From Macrotis lagotis (taxonomy: Eukaryota > Chordata > Mammalia > Peramelemorphia > Peramelidae): a DNA stretch of 64,000 nucleotides. Positions 35,241 to 47,132 of the stretch are shown here, in pieces. How positions within the stretch are numbered: position 1 is the stretch's first letter; every line of letters begins with the position of its first letter. The notes beneath the pieces are model-generated. The model did no database searches. It had not been told where the DNA came from and saw only the letters and a list, made by a program, of their open reading frames with translations. Where the stretch lies: NCBI RefSeq assembly GCF_037893015.1, contig NC_133660.1, positions 280,169,567 through 280,233,566 on the forward strand, written 5' to 3'. A program made the translations under genes and the position numbers.

Positions 35241-35936
35241 TGCACAGAAGCAAGCTATACCCAGTTGATTGAAATAAGCAGACCAGGAGTGGCTTGCTGT
35301 GAGCAGGAGGGAAGGGAAAAGACCAAAAGGAAGGAGCCTAGTTGACAGGTATGAAAAGATGAACCAAGCCCACAAAGGACCAGAATTATAAGATTCTAAA
35401 ATGGCTGGAAGGAGGCTCAAAGAGCTCCCTGGGATCAACATGTTCATTTTACAAATGGGAAATCTGAGACCCAGAGAGATCAAAGCAATTTGTCAAAGTT
35501 ACACAGGAAGCAATGGAGTCTAAGGGTGGGGAGGGGTTCTTCCCCTGCCCCATCCTGTCTCTGGGCAAAAAAGAGGAGGTCAGTTATGTTGCAGAATTCA
35601 ATACCAGCAGGTCAACAATCATAAAAGGTCACTTGGTGCAAAGGGAATCCAGAAGAGCTATGAGTCAGTAGCCAATCAATGCCTCCTTCCATATCCTTCC
35701 CTGGTGATGCAAGCACAAGCGTTCCTATCTGCGGGGGGGGAGGGCAGAATTTTAGGCCATTTGGCGTTGCCATGATTTCACTCTAATGGCCAATACCCTG
35801 AAAAACCTCAAACCCCTCAGTTTGACTTCCCTGAGTCTAGATGATGGCAGCCCATGTTACATCTGTCACATCTCTGGCTAGAGACAGGATTGATGGGGGC
35901 TTGGGGGGAATCCCCCCCTTTGGAGTCTCACCTTAG

Positions 35937-36130
35937 ACATATATATATATATATATATATATATTGGAACTCACAAGATGACAAGATGTGATTGAGAAGC
36001 TTACTCCCTCTGTGGTCTTGGGCAAATTGGGCAAATCTTGGAGCCTCAGTTTCTTCTTCTGTGAAATGGAAGTAGTAGCATTTCCATGACCAATCTCATG
36101 TAGTTGGTGGTAGGCGGACATGCTACTGAT
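35937..36130 (+). repeat. (AT)n microsatellite and MIR copy
   Basis: (AT)n at 35937-35964. The MIR follows with 'tgtggtcttgggcaaattgg', 'gagcctcagtttcttcttct' and 'gtgaaatggaagtagtagca'. 36131-36714 has no recognisable feature. Confidence 0.75.
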
Positions 36131-36714
36131 TGAGAACAAAGGACAATCTGCAATAACAGCTAAGGGAAGAGGAGTTAAGGATGGCATCCGCCTGGCTCTT
36201 GGTCCCCATCTCCCCTTCCTCTTCCAGTCCTCTGGCCCCAGCTCTCTTCCAGTCATCCCCATCCCCAAGCTTTGAGTGGCTGATTCAGCAACCTCAGTAG
36301 CCCAGGGGACAGGGACCAGGATGCCAGGTCACCACATCTATGTGGGGTGTACCCTGAGCCGGACGGAGGACAAACGAATCAGTAAGAGCTAAGTAGTTCT
36401 GTCTCTGGAGAATGTAGAGCTAATTTGCACTAACAGGTAAATGACTGAATGGCAGGGGCTTAGTCCAGGCTTTCAGTTCTGTCCCATAAGCTCTTGTCTC
36501 TGTAGCTTAGGCAAAGCACAGAGTAGGACCATAAATATGAGCTCTGGACAAGCAGGCAGGGCCTCCCAGCCTTCTCAAGGTGAGGCAAGAGAATCAGCCC
36601 CCTGAACCAGCCTGAAAAGTGGACTGCCCAGAGATGATGGGACGAGGAGGCAGATGGAGAAAGACTGGCAGGAGGGGGATGGGATCATCTGGCTGCCCTC
36701 CATCATCTACTGAC

Positions 36715-37042
36715 TCATTCATTCATACAACTCTTCTTTCATTCACTTATTTTTTCATTCATTCATTCCTTCTTTCATTCGTTTCTTTATTCATACCTCC
36801 TTTAATTCACTGTTTTTTCCCTCCCTATCTTTTCTTCCTTTCTTCATTACTCTCCCTTCCTCCATCCTTCCTTCCCTTCCTTTCTTCCCTTCTTTCCTTC
36901 CTCCCTCCCTTCCTTCTTTTCTTCATTACTCTCCCTCCCTCCCTTCCTTCACTTCTCTCTCCCATCCTTCTTTCCTTTCTTTTTTCTTCCCTCCTTCCCT
37001 GCTTCCTTTCTCCCTTCCTCCTTTCCTTCCTTCCCTACTGTA
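36715..37042 (+). repeat. Pyrimidine-rich low-complexity tract
   Basis: About 325 bases of CATTCATT units changing into CTTC/CCTT/TCCC runs with few purines. A 207-residue ORF across it is Ser/Leu/Phe/Pro-rich for this reason and is not a gene. It abuts the candidate enhancer to the right. Confidence 0.9.
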
Positions 37043-37400
37043 GCTGCACAAAGGAAATATCATTTGCTGGAGGTTTCAGCCCGGACTCCACCAATCTGAT
37101 TTGCATTGTATTTGATCCTGGGGGTGGATATCGTAAGACTAGAATTTCGGCTTTGTTACCCAAGGAGCCGGAGAAATTGAGCCTGGCCCTTTGTCCCCAT
37201 GCAAATAGGCAGGGCCCAAGAAAGGACAGGATTTGCATCTGAACAGCTGACACCGGGCTCATTACCTGCTTCCCAGATAAGCTCTGGTCTGAGCCTCCGG
37301 AATGCAGGCAGGTGCACTGCCCACCTGAGTGGCACTGCCCACCTGAGTGCTGCTCCCTGGCCAGGAAAGGGAATGATTTGGGGTTTTGCCTGTTTGGTTT
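37043..37400. promoter_or_regulatory. Candidate enhancer: three POU octamers, E-boxes, GATA site
   Basis: Perfect octamers lie at 37099-37106 (ATTTGCAT), 37199-37206 (ATGCAAAT) and 37231-37238 (ATTTGCAT). There is a CAGCTG E-box at 37244-37249 and AGATAAG at 37275-37281. Three CAGGTG/CACCTG E2-boxes follow at 37309-37314, 37322-37327 and 37340-37345, the last two inside an 18-bp tandem duplication (37315-37332 and 37333-37350). The sequence is complex and unlike any repeat in the window. POU/OCT, ZEB/SNAI/bHLH and GATA binding is inferred from consensus sites only. Confidence 0.4.
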
Positions 37401-37769
37401 AAGTATCAGATTCCTGAAATTACTTGAAAGTGATTTTCTCAGCTCCTTCCTCCCCACTGCTCTCTCCTCGAGGTCACCACCCTCAGAGGTCACCACTGCC
37501 ACTCCCCCCACTCCAAGCTCAAACTTGACCTCTTCCCAGGCCTGCAGCTTGCATTCAGTGCTCCCCAGGACCCTCCCTTATAGGAATCTCCTCTTCCTTT
37601 TTTGGAAAGTAGTTCTTCTCCCATGGTCTCCTTTGGAAATTCTCACCACAAACCACCCATTTTACAGATAGGGAAACTGGTGAAAAGCAGCAACATCAGG
37701 GCCTCCCAAAAGTTCTGAGCAGGCCCCTTTTCTAAGCCACAGGAGCATCTTGTTGAACCACAAGTAAAC

Positions 37770-37925
37770 AAGAATCCCTTCTTTTCCAACACTCCAGTTT
37801 TTCTTCCATGTTGACTTGAACCCTCCCCAGAGATGGGGAGCTCACCACCTACCCAGACAGCCAGCCCATTTCATCAGAGGCTACTTCTAACACTGTTGCT
37901 AGCTAGCACCTCCTAGTGGTCAAAG
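37770..37925 (+). mobile_element. L3/CR1 fragment
   Basis: 'cttgaaccctccccagagat', 'ggggagctcaccacctaccc' and 'gccagcccatttcatcagag' match the L3 block containing gatggggagctcactacct and cagcccattcca. 37401-37770 is unique. Confidence 0.65.
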
Positions 37926-38059
37926 TTATCTTCAGCGTCCAAGTGAACTTGAACCAAGTTATGTCTCTGACCTCTGTTGGTTGATCCCTCGGACTTACCT
38001 TCTGGATCCAAGTCAAACAAATCCAATCTCTCCCCAGAGTCAGCTAGCGGGGCATGGCA

Positions 38060-38245
38060 ATGCCCAAACCATAAAGACTTGGGTTCAAATTTAGTCAGGC
38101 TGAATGTGAGCGATCTTGGGAAAACCCTTAATCTCTCTCTGCCTTGGTTTCCTCAACTATACATTGGGGATAACAGAACCTTCTTCACAGGGGAGTGAAG
38201 CTCAAATCAATTGTCTTTGTGAAGAACTTAGCACATAGTAGGAGC
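38060..38245 (+). repeat. MIR, near full length
   Basis: 'ccataaagacttgggttcaa', 'gagcgatcttgggaaaaccc', 'ttaatctctctctgccttgg', 'ctatacattggggataacag' and 'acttagcacatagtaggagc' give every MIR block in order. Confidence 0.85.
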
Positions 38246-40340
38246 TTCTTGAAGAAACTCATTCCCCCCCTCTTCCTCACGGTTTCTTTCTCCCACCCTG
38301 AGTCTGCTCCAGGCTAAGCAACCCAAGTACCATCTTCTTCATTACCATCTTGAGGTCATTCCCAGTTGACTCTTTAACTTCTAGCACCCTTCATCAAAGG
38401 TGGCATCTGGAGATCCAAGGACAATCTTCCAGACGGCATCTGAGCAGGGCAGAGGATTAACCAGTCTGACCTTTCCAAGGTTACCAGTGGGGCCTGAAGT
38501 CCAGCTCCTCCACCAAGCCCCAGCCCAGCTCTCTCCCCACAGCAACCAGGTTTCTCCTGAGAGGTTCCAGGGCAGCTGAGGTGAAGCCGAAGGGCACCGG
38601 ACACCTGGCGAATCAGTGGGCACTGAATGAAATGGAGGACTGCCAAGGACAAGCTTTGCCTCCTTCATGGCTCTGCCAGCCTTGCTGGTCCCCTGGCAGG
38701 TTGCCCACTCTGACTCCAGCTGCCGCTGGGGCCTGGGGCCTCTCTCCCTCTGATGCCACCCTGAGCAACCCTAATCTCTAGCTCCTCCAGGGTGTGCTGC
38801 CTGCCTTCTTCAGGAAGGGGGACTAAGGGTGGGGAGAGAGTCTGGGCTCCAGCTGAGGAGATTCCTGGGGTGCCTGGAGAGGAGGGAAAAGAGAATGAGG
38901 AACAGAGGACCCACTGCATCTGAAGGAGTTCTTGTCAGACCCAGCCCAAGCATGCCCAGGGTCATACTTCCCTTCAATGGAAAGTACAGTGGGCAAATAG
39001 CTGGGTTCCAATCTTAGTTGCAGTGCCAGCCCCCAGACCAGAAAGGGGTCTTGGGGATCATCTGACCCTCTCCACTACAGAGGAGCAGACAGAAGATCAG
39101 GAGGTGAATGAACCTAATGGGTGTCCCCCCCCCCCCCAGAGGCTTCAGCTGAAGACATCTCTGGGTGAGGGCAAAGATGGGAAATGAGGCAGGCACAAGG
39201 TCTAGCCAATGGGGTTGGCCACACCATCTTAGACCACACAGCCCATCCAGGGCCAGAGTCCATCTGCATGATGGGAACAAAGATGGCTGCTCAACAGGGC
39301 TCAGGAAGTAAGGACAAATTGGGTAGTGGAAGCCCAGAAATGAAGAGAGAGGGCGGATAGATGGAGAACTGGGTGATGGGGGTGGAAAAGCAATCAAGAA
39401 ACTAAAGATAGAGTGACCAAGATGAAAACGGGATGGATGTGGGGGCTCCGAAATGGGAAGACATGGAGATCCGAAGGGAGGAGGAATGCAAGAGAGAGAT
39501 GGAGGGGTGGCAAGAGGGAGGGATGGCACACATGCCCGGGCAGCCTGGCATGGCCATTAAGCAGGGGCGCCATCTAGGCCCCGAGCCAGGAAGAGGCCAG
39601 ACAAGCTCTCCAGGAAGAGATCTCCAAGGAATGATACCAAGTATGAGGAACTGGCCTCTGGGGCTACAGGGCCTCCCAGACTTAGATCGACCCCCTGAGT
39701 CTCTCCCAATGCTCTAAGCCAATGACCCTAAACATGGAGGGAGGGCTCAGGCATAGGGCACCTCCTTAGATCCAGACTTACCCCCTAAACTAGAATAAGG
39801 AATCTCAGAACCCATGGAACTGACTCCCACTTCTTACAGACAGGCAAGGGATTTGACCCAGACTTGGAGTGACTGTCCAAGGTCCTTTGATGCCGGGCCT
39901 TGCACCTAAGTAAAACCTAAAGCCAGAAGAACCGATAAATTTACCTGTCCAAGGTCCTCATTGGACAAAGGAGGAAACTAAGGCCAAGAGAAAGGGGTGA
40001 GGACATTGGACTGGTGAATAAGCAAACCAGGATTTGACAGCCCCCGGTTGGGGTTCCTGCTTTGTTTTATTGGGCAACAAGAGGGAGCCACTCACCAGTG
40101 CTCCCTGCCCTCTTCCCCCTCTCCTTTTGGGGTGGGAGGACTTCCATGCAACCCCTTCATTTCAGTTTATAAGGGCTGAGACCTTGACAAGAAAGAAGGG
40201 ACCTACACCTGACATTGTGGGAGCACTGACTCAGTTGCCTTGTTATAAAATGGTGGAGGGGGATGGTTTTCATAATCTCTCAGGACCCTCCCAGCTCTAG
40301 CCCACTATGATTCCATAACTAACCCACCAGATCCTAGAAC
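38246..40340. other. Unique DNA, no gene seen
   Basis: Overlapping ORFs of up to 171 residues (39014-39529, minus) are low-complexity Pro/Ser/Phe/Leu. A C run (39127-39139) and weak MIR/L3 traces near 39020-39120 and 39830-40010 are the only landmarks. Confidence 0.45.
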
Positions 40341-40344
40341 AACC

Positions 40345-40690
40345 TGCCTATCCTGGGACCTTCTCCACTCATGCTCCATTCACAGAATGGAACCTCTTAG
40401 GCCTCCTGGTTAACCCTTCTCTGACCAAGCATCCTCTCTGGAACCAGCCAGGCTTGGATGATGGCCAGAGATGGGGACCTCACTACTTCCTGAGGCTGAG
40501 GAGACAGGGTACAAGGCTGAGGATCAGAAAGACCTGAGGTCAAAGATTGACTCTGGTACCTACTTGCTGTGTGACCACAAGCAAATTGCCACCCTCTCTG
40601 ACCCTCAGTTTTCCCATCTGCAAAACAAGGATCATAAGAGTTCCCTTCTTTCCAGGTTGTTGTGAAGATCAAATAAGGTCACATGGAGGA
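40345..40690 (+). repeat. L3/CR1 scrap followed by MIR
   Basis: 'ggccagagatggggacctca' with 'ctacttcctgaggctg' is the L3 block. From about 40500 a clear MIR: 'aggatcagaaagacctgagg', 'cttgctgtgtgaccacaagc', 'ctgaccctcagttttcccat', 'ctgcaaaacaaggatcataa' and 'ttgttgtgaagatcaaataa'. Confidence 0.8.
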
Positions 40691-40760
40691 AGTCTGTGAG
40701 CACCTGTTATTGTCCTTGCAATGGTCCAGATAGGATGTTTTGATGGAAAGGGCAAGACCT

Positions 40761-40761
<1 letters not shown>

Positions 40762-40819
<58 letters not shown>

Positions 40820-40915
40820 GGGGGGTGAGGGTGTGTGTAGGTGTGTGTGTGTGTGCATGGGTGTGAGTATGTGTCTGTATGTGTGTTTGTGTGAGTGAAT
40901 GTGTTTGTGTGGGTC
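40762..40915 (+). repeat. (TG)n microsatellite, pure then degenerate
   Basis: Pure TG to about 40815, then TG broken by GGGG, CATG, TATG, GAG and similar to 40915. A CACAGAGA-type purine-rich stretch follows to 41000. It explains the Thr-His-Tyr antisense ORFs. Confidence 0.95.
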
Positions 40916-41229
40916 ATACACAGGGACACAAAAACATAAACAAAGACAGAGAAAGAGAAGGGCAGAGACAGAGAGATAGACAGAGGCAGAGACAGAGCAG
41001 CCTATGTTCATGAGGGAATGATTGAGCCTGGGAGGGAAGAGGGGGTGCCGCTTTCTTGCTTCTGTCAGATTCTGGGGTGGGGGGGGCTGCTGTGCTGAAG
41101 GGAATTGCTCTGGGATTGACCATAGCTTTGGAATGCAGGAAATGGGCAACCAGGTTGGGGTCCAGGAGTCTCCCCCTCTTCTGCCTCCTCACTCAGGTCT
41201 CACCTGAGGGCCAAGCTCATTTCTGGACA

Positions 41230-41590
41230 CTGATACCTTGATACCCCAGAGAGTGTCCAGAGGAAGGCAACCTGGGCAGCAAAAGAGCTGGGGTTCACAT
41301 CCTAAGAAATTGAAAGACCTGGAAGTGTTGGTCCTGGCAAGGAGAAGACTCAGGACCCCTAAGCACATCCCACACTCCTGAGGGACTGTCCATTTGTTCC
41401 TAGAGAACAGACCCAGGAGCAAGAGGAAGAAGTGGACGGACAGAAGGCCTTCTAAGGCAGGAGAGCTGTTGTCTCTGTCACAGGAGGCCTTACACAGAAG
41501 CTGGACCTGTGGGGACTGCTTAAGCCAATGACCTGAACAGGAGGCCTCTGAGGGGTCCCTGGTCATCAGTTCTGTGCTTTTGGGACTCAG
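41230..41590 (+). mobile_element. L3/CR1 ORF2 3' region
   Basis: 'agtgtccagaggaaggcaac', 'ctaagaaattgaaagacctg' and 'gaagtgttggtcctggcaag' match the CR1/L3 end of ORF2 (gtccagaggagggc, ctgaaagaattggg, tttagcctgga). Old. An antisense MIR follows at about 41690-41830 and an L2 trace at 41835-41900. Confidence 0.65.
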
Positions 41591-41903
41591 TTCAGAACTA
41601 GAGACAATGCCAGACTTGAGTTACATAATATCAGCTAGTGTGGACCCCAGATCAAAGCATTTCTCATTCACCTCTCTTGGTCCTAAGAGGTAGGTCCAGG
41701 AGATACTGTTGTTCCCATTTTTCACATGGGGAAACTGAGGCTCTGAGAGGCCACCTGACTCAGTCCTGATCACACAAAGTGCTTTCCTCACTCTGAGTCT
41801 GGTTTTCTTTTTACCATTACACATTTGCTACCAAATGAGATTGATTAAGCAATTAGCAATGGGTCTGGAACTCAGTAGGGGCTTCATAAATGCTCTCCTC
41901 CCA

Positions 41904-42135
41904 GGACAGCTAGGTGGCACAGTGGATAGAACACCAGCCCTGGAATCAGGAGGACCTGAGTTCAAACCCAGCCTCAGACACTAATAATTGCCTAGCTGTG
42001 TGACCTTGGGAAGTCACTTAACCCCATTGCCTTAAATAGATTAAATAATTAAATAAACAAATAAATAAATAGCTAAATAAATAAATAAACAAACAAACAA
42101 ACAAACAAATAAATAAATAAGTAAATGAATGAATG
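41904..42135 (+). mobile_element. CORE-SINE with AAAT/AAAC tail
   Basis: 'acagctaggtggcacagtgg', 'accagccctggaatcaggag', box B 'gagttcaaaccc' and 'ccattgccttaaatagatta', followed by about 90 bases of AAAT, AAAC and AATG units grown from the tail. Confidence 0.92.
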
Positions 42136-42301
42136 CCTGCTTTCCCCTTTCCCCTTGCTCAACCTCTGTGTGATGGTGGGCTAGTCCCTTAATTCTCTAT
42201 GCCTCAATTTCTCCTACTGAAAAGTGATGAATTTAAACTAAATCTCTAAAAGGTAACTTCTGGATTTATGGCCAGGCTACATGGGTTCAGCATTTCTTCT
42301 T

Positions 42302-42350
42302 TCTATTTCCTTCCTTCCTTCCTTCCTTCTCTTTCTTTCTTTCTTTCTTC

Positions 42351-42409
<59 letters not shown>

Positions 42410-42410
42410 G
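42302..42410 (+). repeat. (TTCC)n/(TTTC)n microsatellite
   Basis: TTCC units then about 20 TTTC units. It sits exactly at the poly(T) edge of the antisense L1 that follows, so it is probably that element's expanded poly(A) tail on the other strand. Confidence 0.95.
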
Positions 42411-43830
42411 TTAACCATTATTTTATTTTTCCTTTAACACTTCAATTTATTATTTATTCATTTTAAATTTTCTTCTCTTTTTAAATTTTGAGTTCCAAAT
42501 TCTCTCCCTTCCCCCCTCCAGCACATATTGAAAAGGCAAATAACATGTTATCAATTATTCATGTGACTATAAATAGATAAGTCACAATTTTTTAAAAAGC
42601 AAGAAAATAAAGTGAGAAAATTTTACTCCAATGTGCACTCCAAGTTCATCAGTTCTCTCTCTGGAAGTGGATAACATTTTTTCATCATGAGTTCTTTGGA
42701 ATGGTCTAGGATCACTGCATTGATTAGAGTAGCCCAGTATTTCACAGTTGGTCATCATGCTAATATTGTAGTTCCTGGGCACCTTGATCCCCCAAATCTT
42801 CTTGCTTCACATTGCATCAGTTCATTTAAGTCTCATCATGTTTTGGTAAAACAATCCCCCTCATCATTTCTATAAAGTATATATCACAATCAACCACAGT
42901 CATATATCACAGCCGTTCTCCAATTGGTGGGCACCCCCTCAATGTCCCATTCTTTGCCACCACAAAAAGAGCTGCTATAAAAGTTTTCTTACGTATTTTT
43001 CTTTTTCCTTTAATCTCCTCAGGATATAGACCTAGTAGTGGCATTGCTGGTCAAAGGGTATCCTTTATAGTCCTTTGAGCCTAGTTCCATATTGTTCTCT
43101 ACAATGGTTTAACCAGTTCACTACTCCAACCGCAATTTATTAGTCTACCTATTTTTCCCTTACTCCTCCAGCATTTGTCATTTTTGACAGATATGAGGTG
43201 GTATCTCAAGTTGTTTTAATTTGCATTTCTTTCATCAATAGTGACTTATAGCTTTTTTAATATGACTTCCTGTTTATATCCGTTGACCATCAAGAATGGC
43301 TCTTATTTGACAAATTTGACTCAGTTCTATACTCAGTATATGTTTAAGAAATGAGACTTTTATCAATGAAATTTGCTGTAAAATTTTGAAAATACTTCCA
43401 TTGTCTGTGGTACCTTTTAATTAGGTCTATTTTTGTTTTTGTTTTGTCTGAGATCTTGATTGCTGCCCCTGTCTTTTTTACTTCAGTTAAAGCAAATTAG
43501 ATTCTGTTCCAACCTTTTATTTTAACTCTGTATGCATCTTTCTGTTTCAAGTTTCTCTCTCTTGTAAATAACATATCGTTGAACTCTGGTTTCTAATCTA
43601 TTCTGGCTGCTTCCCTTTTATGTGAGAGCTCATCCCATTCACATTCACAGTTATGATTACTATGTATTTCCACCATTCCATTTTCTATTTCTTACTCTCT
43701 CCCTTTTTATCCTTTCCCTTCTCAAAAGTTTGTCTCTAACTACTGCCTCTCTTAATCCACCTCCCCTTTATTATCCCACTCTTTCTCTTATCTCCTTACC
43801 CTCCTATTTCCCTGTTGCATGAGTTACATT
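42411..43830 (-). mobile_element. L1, antisense: 3' UTR, ORF2 C-terminus, then endonuclease region; centre missing
   Basis: On the minus strand the start of ORF2 is recognisable in degenerate form near 43720-43480 (ITVNVNG, then a QETHLK-like stretch, then KTKIDLIK), typical of the L1 endonuclease. At about 43410 the sequence jumps to the ORF2 C-terminal part and then the 3' UTR. The reverse-transcriptase region is absent. Stops throughout. Confidence 0.8.
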
Positions 43831-43884
43831 TCTATGCACCATTGTGTGTATGTGTGCATCTTCTTCCTTCTTTGAATCAATTCC

Positions 43885-45995
43885 GTTTTCAATTGATATT
43901 TTATTTTTCCAATTACATGTTATGAAAATTTTTTAACATTGATCCACATGTATATGCACATTTTTAAGTTACATAATTTCCTTCTGTCTTCCCTTCTCAC
44001 CCCCTCCCCTAGGTGGCAAACAGTCTAGTGAATACTATATATACACATTTAACATGTTTACAGATTAGGCATTTTCTATATTAGGAATTAGGATTAAGGA
44101 AAAAGAAAGAAAACCATGAGAAAGGAAAGAAAAACATAAGAGAAAAATTTAAAAAGTAAATGTAATGTTCATTCAGATTCTATAGGATTTTGTTTTATTT
44201 TGTTTTGTTTTTCTTTCTCTAGGTATGGATAACATTGTCCATAGTCAGTCTAATAGGGTTGCCCTAGCTCTCTGAACTGCTGAGAGGAGCTGCTGCCATC
44301 AAGGCTGATCAGTTCACAATGTTGTTGTTAATGTCTAGAATGTTCTCTTGGTTCTGCTCCCTCTGCTCAGCATCGATTCGTATAATTCATTCCATGCTTC
44401 TCTAGGTGGTTTCCTATAGAGCAATAGTACTCCATAATGTTCATCCACCATAATTTGTTCAGCCATTCCCTGATTGATGGACATCCCCTCAATTTCCAAT
44501 TCTTTGCCACTACAAAAAGAGCTGCTATGAATATATTGTAACATATGGGACTTTTCCCATTTTTTATGATTTCTTCTGGATATAGATCTAGTATTGGTAG
44601 TGCTGGGCCAAAGGTATGTATGACCAGTTTTATTGCTCTTTGGGCATGTTCCATATTGCTCTCCACTGGCTAGTTTTCTTGATAATTTCTCAAAATATGA
44701 TGTATTGGCATTTCCTTTGATTGTGACTTTCAGATAGTTCAACAATTACTCAATTATCTCCCCTTAATCTATTTTTTTCAGTCAATCTATTGTGTGAGTC
44801 AGTTGTTTTTCTGAATTTCACATGCGCCTCTCTTTTTTCATTCATTTGATTTTGTTTATTATTTCACGATGTTTCATGGAGTCAGTTTCCACTTTCCCAA
44901 TTCTAGTTATCAGGGACTTCAGTGAAATTTTTTACCTCTTTTCCCATTTGGCCAACATTACCTTCTGTGGAATTCTTTTTTTTTTCTGGGAAATTTTGTG
45001 CCTCCTTTTCCATTTGGTTATTTTTGTTTTGTAAGGAGGTCTTCTTTTTAATGGAATTTTTGTGCCTCTTTTTGCCATTTGACCAATTCTGTTTCAGATG
45101 TTCTTTTCTTCAGTATTGTTTGTGCCTCTTCTAACAAACTGTTAATTTTTTATAATTTTCTTACATCACTCATTTCTTTCCCCAATTTTTCTGCTACTAT
45201 TCTTATCTCTTTCTTTATCTCTCCCCAAAAATGGTTCTTAGCCTTGGGACAAATTAGCATTTTTGAGGCTTTTTTGGTAGTTGTTTTCACATTGTTGTCT
45301 TCTTCTGAGTTTAAGTCTAAGTCTTCCCTACCACTGTAATAATTTTTATGGTCAGATTCTTTTGGTGTTGCTCACTAGTTTTATGAGCCTATTTCTTAAC
45401 TTTGAACTTTATGTTAAAGTTGGACTCTGCTCACCTGGAAGTTACCATCTAAGCTTCAGATTCTTTTTTCAGAGCTAGTTCTTAGGATCTGCAGGTTTTT
45501 GGAACTTCTAAGGTAGTGTGGTGCCTTAGTGGAAGAAGTCATTGCTCTCCTGGTCTATGCCCTGTTCCCTGTCATACACAAGTGCTTTTTCTCCTCTCTG
45601 CCATGAAACTGGGATCAAGGTCCCTGCTTCCTAGTGACTGACCACTAGTGCTCTCTCTGTCCTAGAAATGAGATCCAAAATTGCTCATGGGCAATGGAGT
45701 TGTCAATCAGTGCCAGCTGTACCCAGTGTCAGCAAAGGGTCCCTTGGACTCTCTTTCTGACCAGGTATCTCACCCCCTTTACCATCATCTCTGGATCATT
45801 GATAGTGATGTTCCTGTAGCATCTTCTACATATTTCTTATGTTTTCTTAGACTGAAAAAATGTCTCAAACCAATGTTCTCTTGATTCTGACACTTCAACA
45901 TTTGATTTAAGGCACCATTTTTAAGTTGTTTGGAGGAGAACAGTGAGAAAGCTCAGCTGGGTGGCTACCCCTAATCTACCATCTTGGCTTTCTTC
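43885..45995 (-). mobile_element. L1/HAL1-like element, antisense: 5' UTR, ORF1-like coiled coil, ORF2 C-terminus, 3' UTR
   Basis: The minus strand begins at about 45995 with a marsupial L1-like 5' end (AAGCCAAGATGGTAGATTAG). It runs into an A-rich region (45340-44800) coding degenerate Lys/Glu/Asn-rich heptads repeated about every 22 residues (NQMEKEAQN, GQMGKEVKN), like the L1 ORF1 coiled coil. It then passes to the ORF2 C-terminus (44666-44340: LDLYPEE, FIAALFVVAKNWK, CPSIREWLNKLWW, MEYYCSI) and a 3' UTR. The main ORF2 body is missing, as in HAL1 half-LINEs or an internally deleted L1. Confidence 0.75.
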
Positions 45996-47120
45996 CCCTT
46001 TTTATCAGATAGAGCATTTTAAAATCAGGCTTAACTAAGTAAGATTCTGAAACTTGACCTTTCATTTGGATTCCCATAACCATTGACTTATCCTGGAGGC
46101 CAATAGCATTAGAATTCAACTTTGTTGACCATACTCTAAGGCCTTCCAGAAATTGGGTCCTGTAGGTGAGTCCCATTCCCAGAGACACATGACAAAGAGA
46201 CTCCCCTCTCATGGCAGAAAAGTTGTGGGAAATGAATGTGATGTTGGGGAGTTGTCCATTAGAAAAGGTCAAGGATCCTCTACCTTATTCTGTTGTCCAT
46301 GACACAATAATACCAACATGCCTATTCCTTCCCCTGTCTGTAAATCCCCTATGAATCTAGAAAAGGTTGAGACATCACAGAATCATGGAGAATTCATGGG
46401 AGATGCCCTTGTCAATAAAGGTCCCCATCTCTAATTCAACATCAAGAGAAGGGTAAAAAAAAGAGCTTGTTCTTAAGTCAGATATCCTGGGTTCAAGACA
46501 ATGTTCTCTGAGGACCCTTCCAACTTTAAATCTAGAATCTATGACCTAGTAAATTGTCTGGTATGTAGGAGACATAAAATGCTTATTGAATGAATGAATG
46601 ATTGTAAATGAATGAATGAGTGAACAAATAAATGAATGGTGAAATAGAGCAGAATGGTGAAAGAAAAAATAAGAAGTAATATTTCCTTAGAGCCTTAAAT
46701 ATGGGAGTGTCCTTTTCATTCATTATCTTATATGTCTCACAACTCTGTGAGCTAAGAACTATAGACTCCCCCCCCCCCCATTTCACAGATGAGAAAACTG
46801 AGTCTCGGAAAATTTAAGTAACTTGCCAAAGTTATCAGTGGCGGTGACAAAAAGAGAATTTTGAGATTTAAATAAGACTCTTCTCAGATGTACCAGCATT
46901 CTTCCCACCATACTTGATGTTGAATTATTTGCTACTAGTGAAGGTTTGAGGTGGGATTTGAACCTAGGTTTTCCTAAGGCCATTGATCCAACCAAAATAC
47001 CACAGTGCCTCCAATGGGAGCTCAAACTAAGGGAAAAGAGAGGCATTTTCAGCAGATTCTCCAATCTCCCACCACTCCAGTTGAGCTGGTCAAGAAAACA
47101 GCTTCTCTTGTCAGTTGTTT
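45996..47120. other. Unique DNA with old repeats
   Basis: An L2 end with (AATG)n lies near 46540-46640. A MIR3-like antisense copy lies at 46690-46880 ('cccatttcacagatgagaaa') and an antisense MIR at 46925-47010 ('gggatttgaacctaggtttt'). No gene is seen. Confidence 0.5.
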
Positions 47121-47132
47121 TCTAGATTTGAA

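Noticed and set aside
36619-37242. 207-residue ORF with a Leu/Phe/Ser-rich, membrane-like middle
   Set aside because: The hydrophobic stretch is the translated pyrimidine tract, not a membrane segment.
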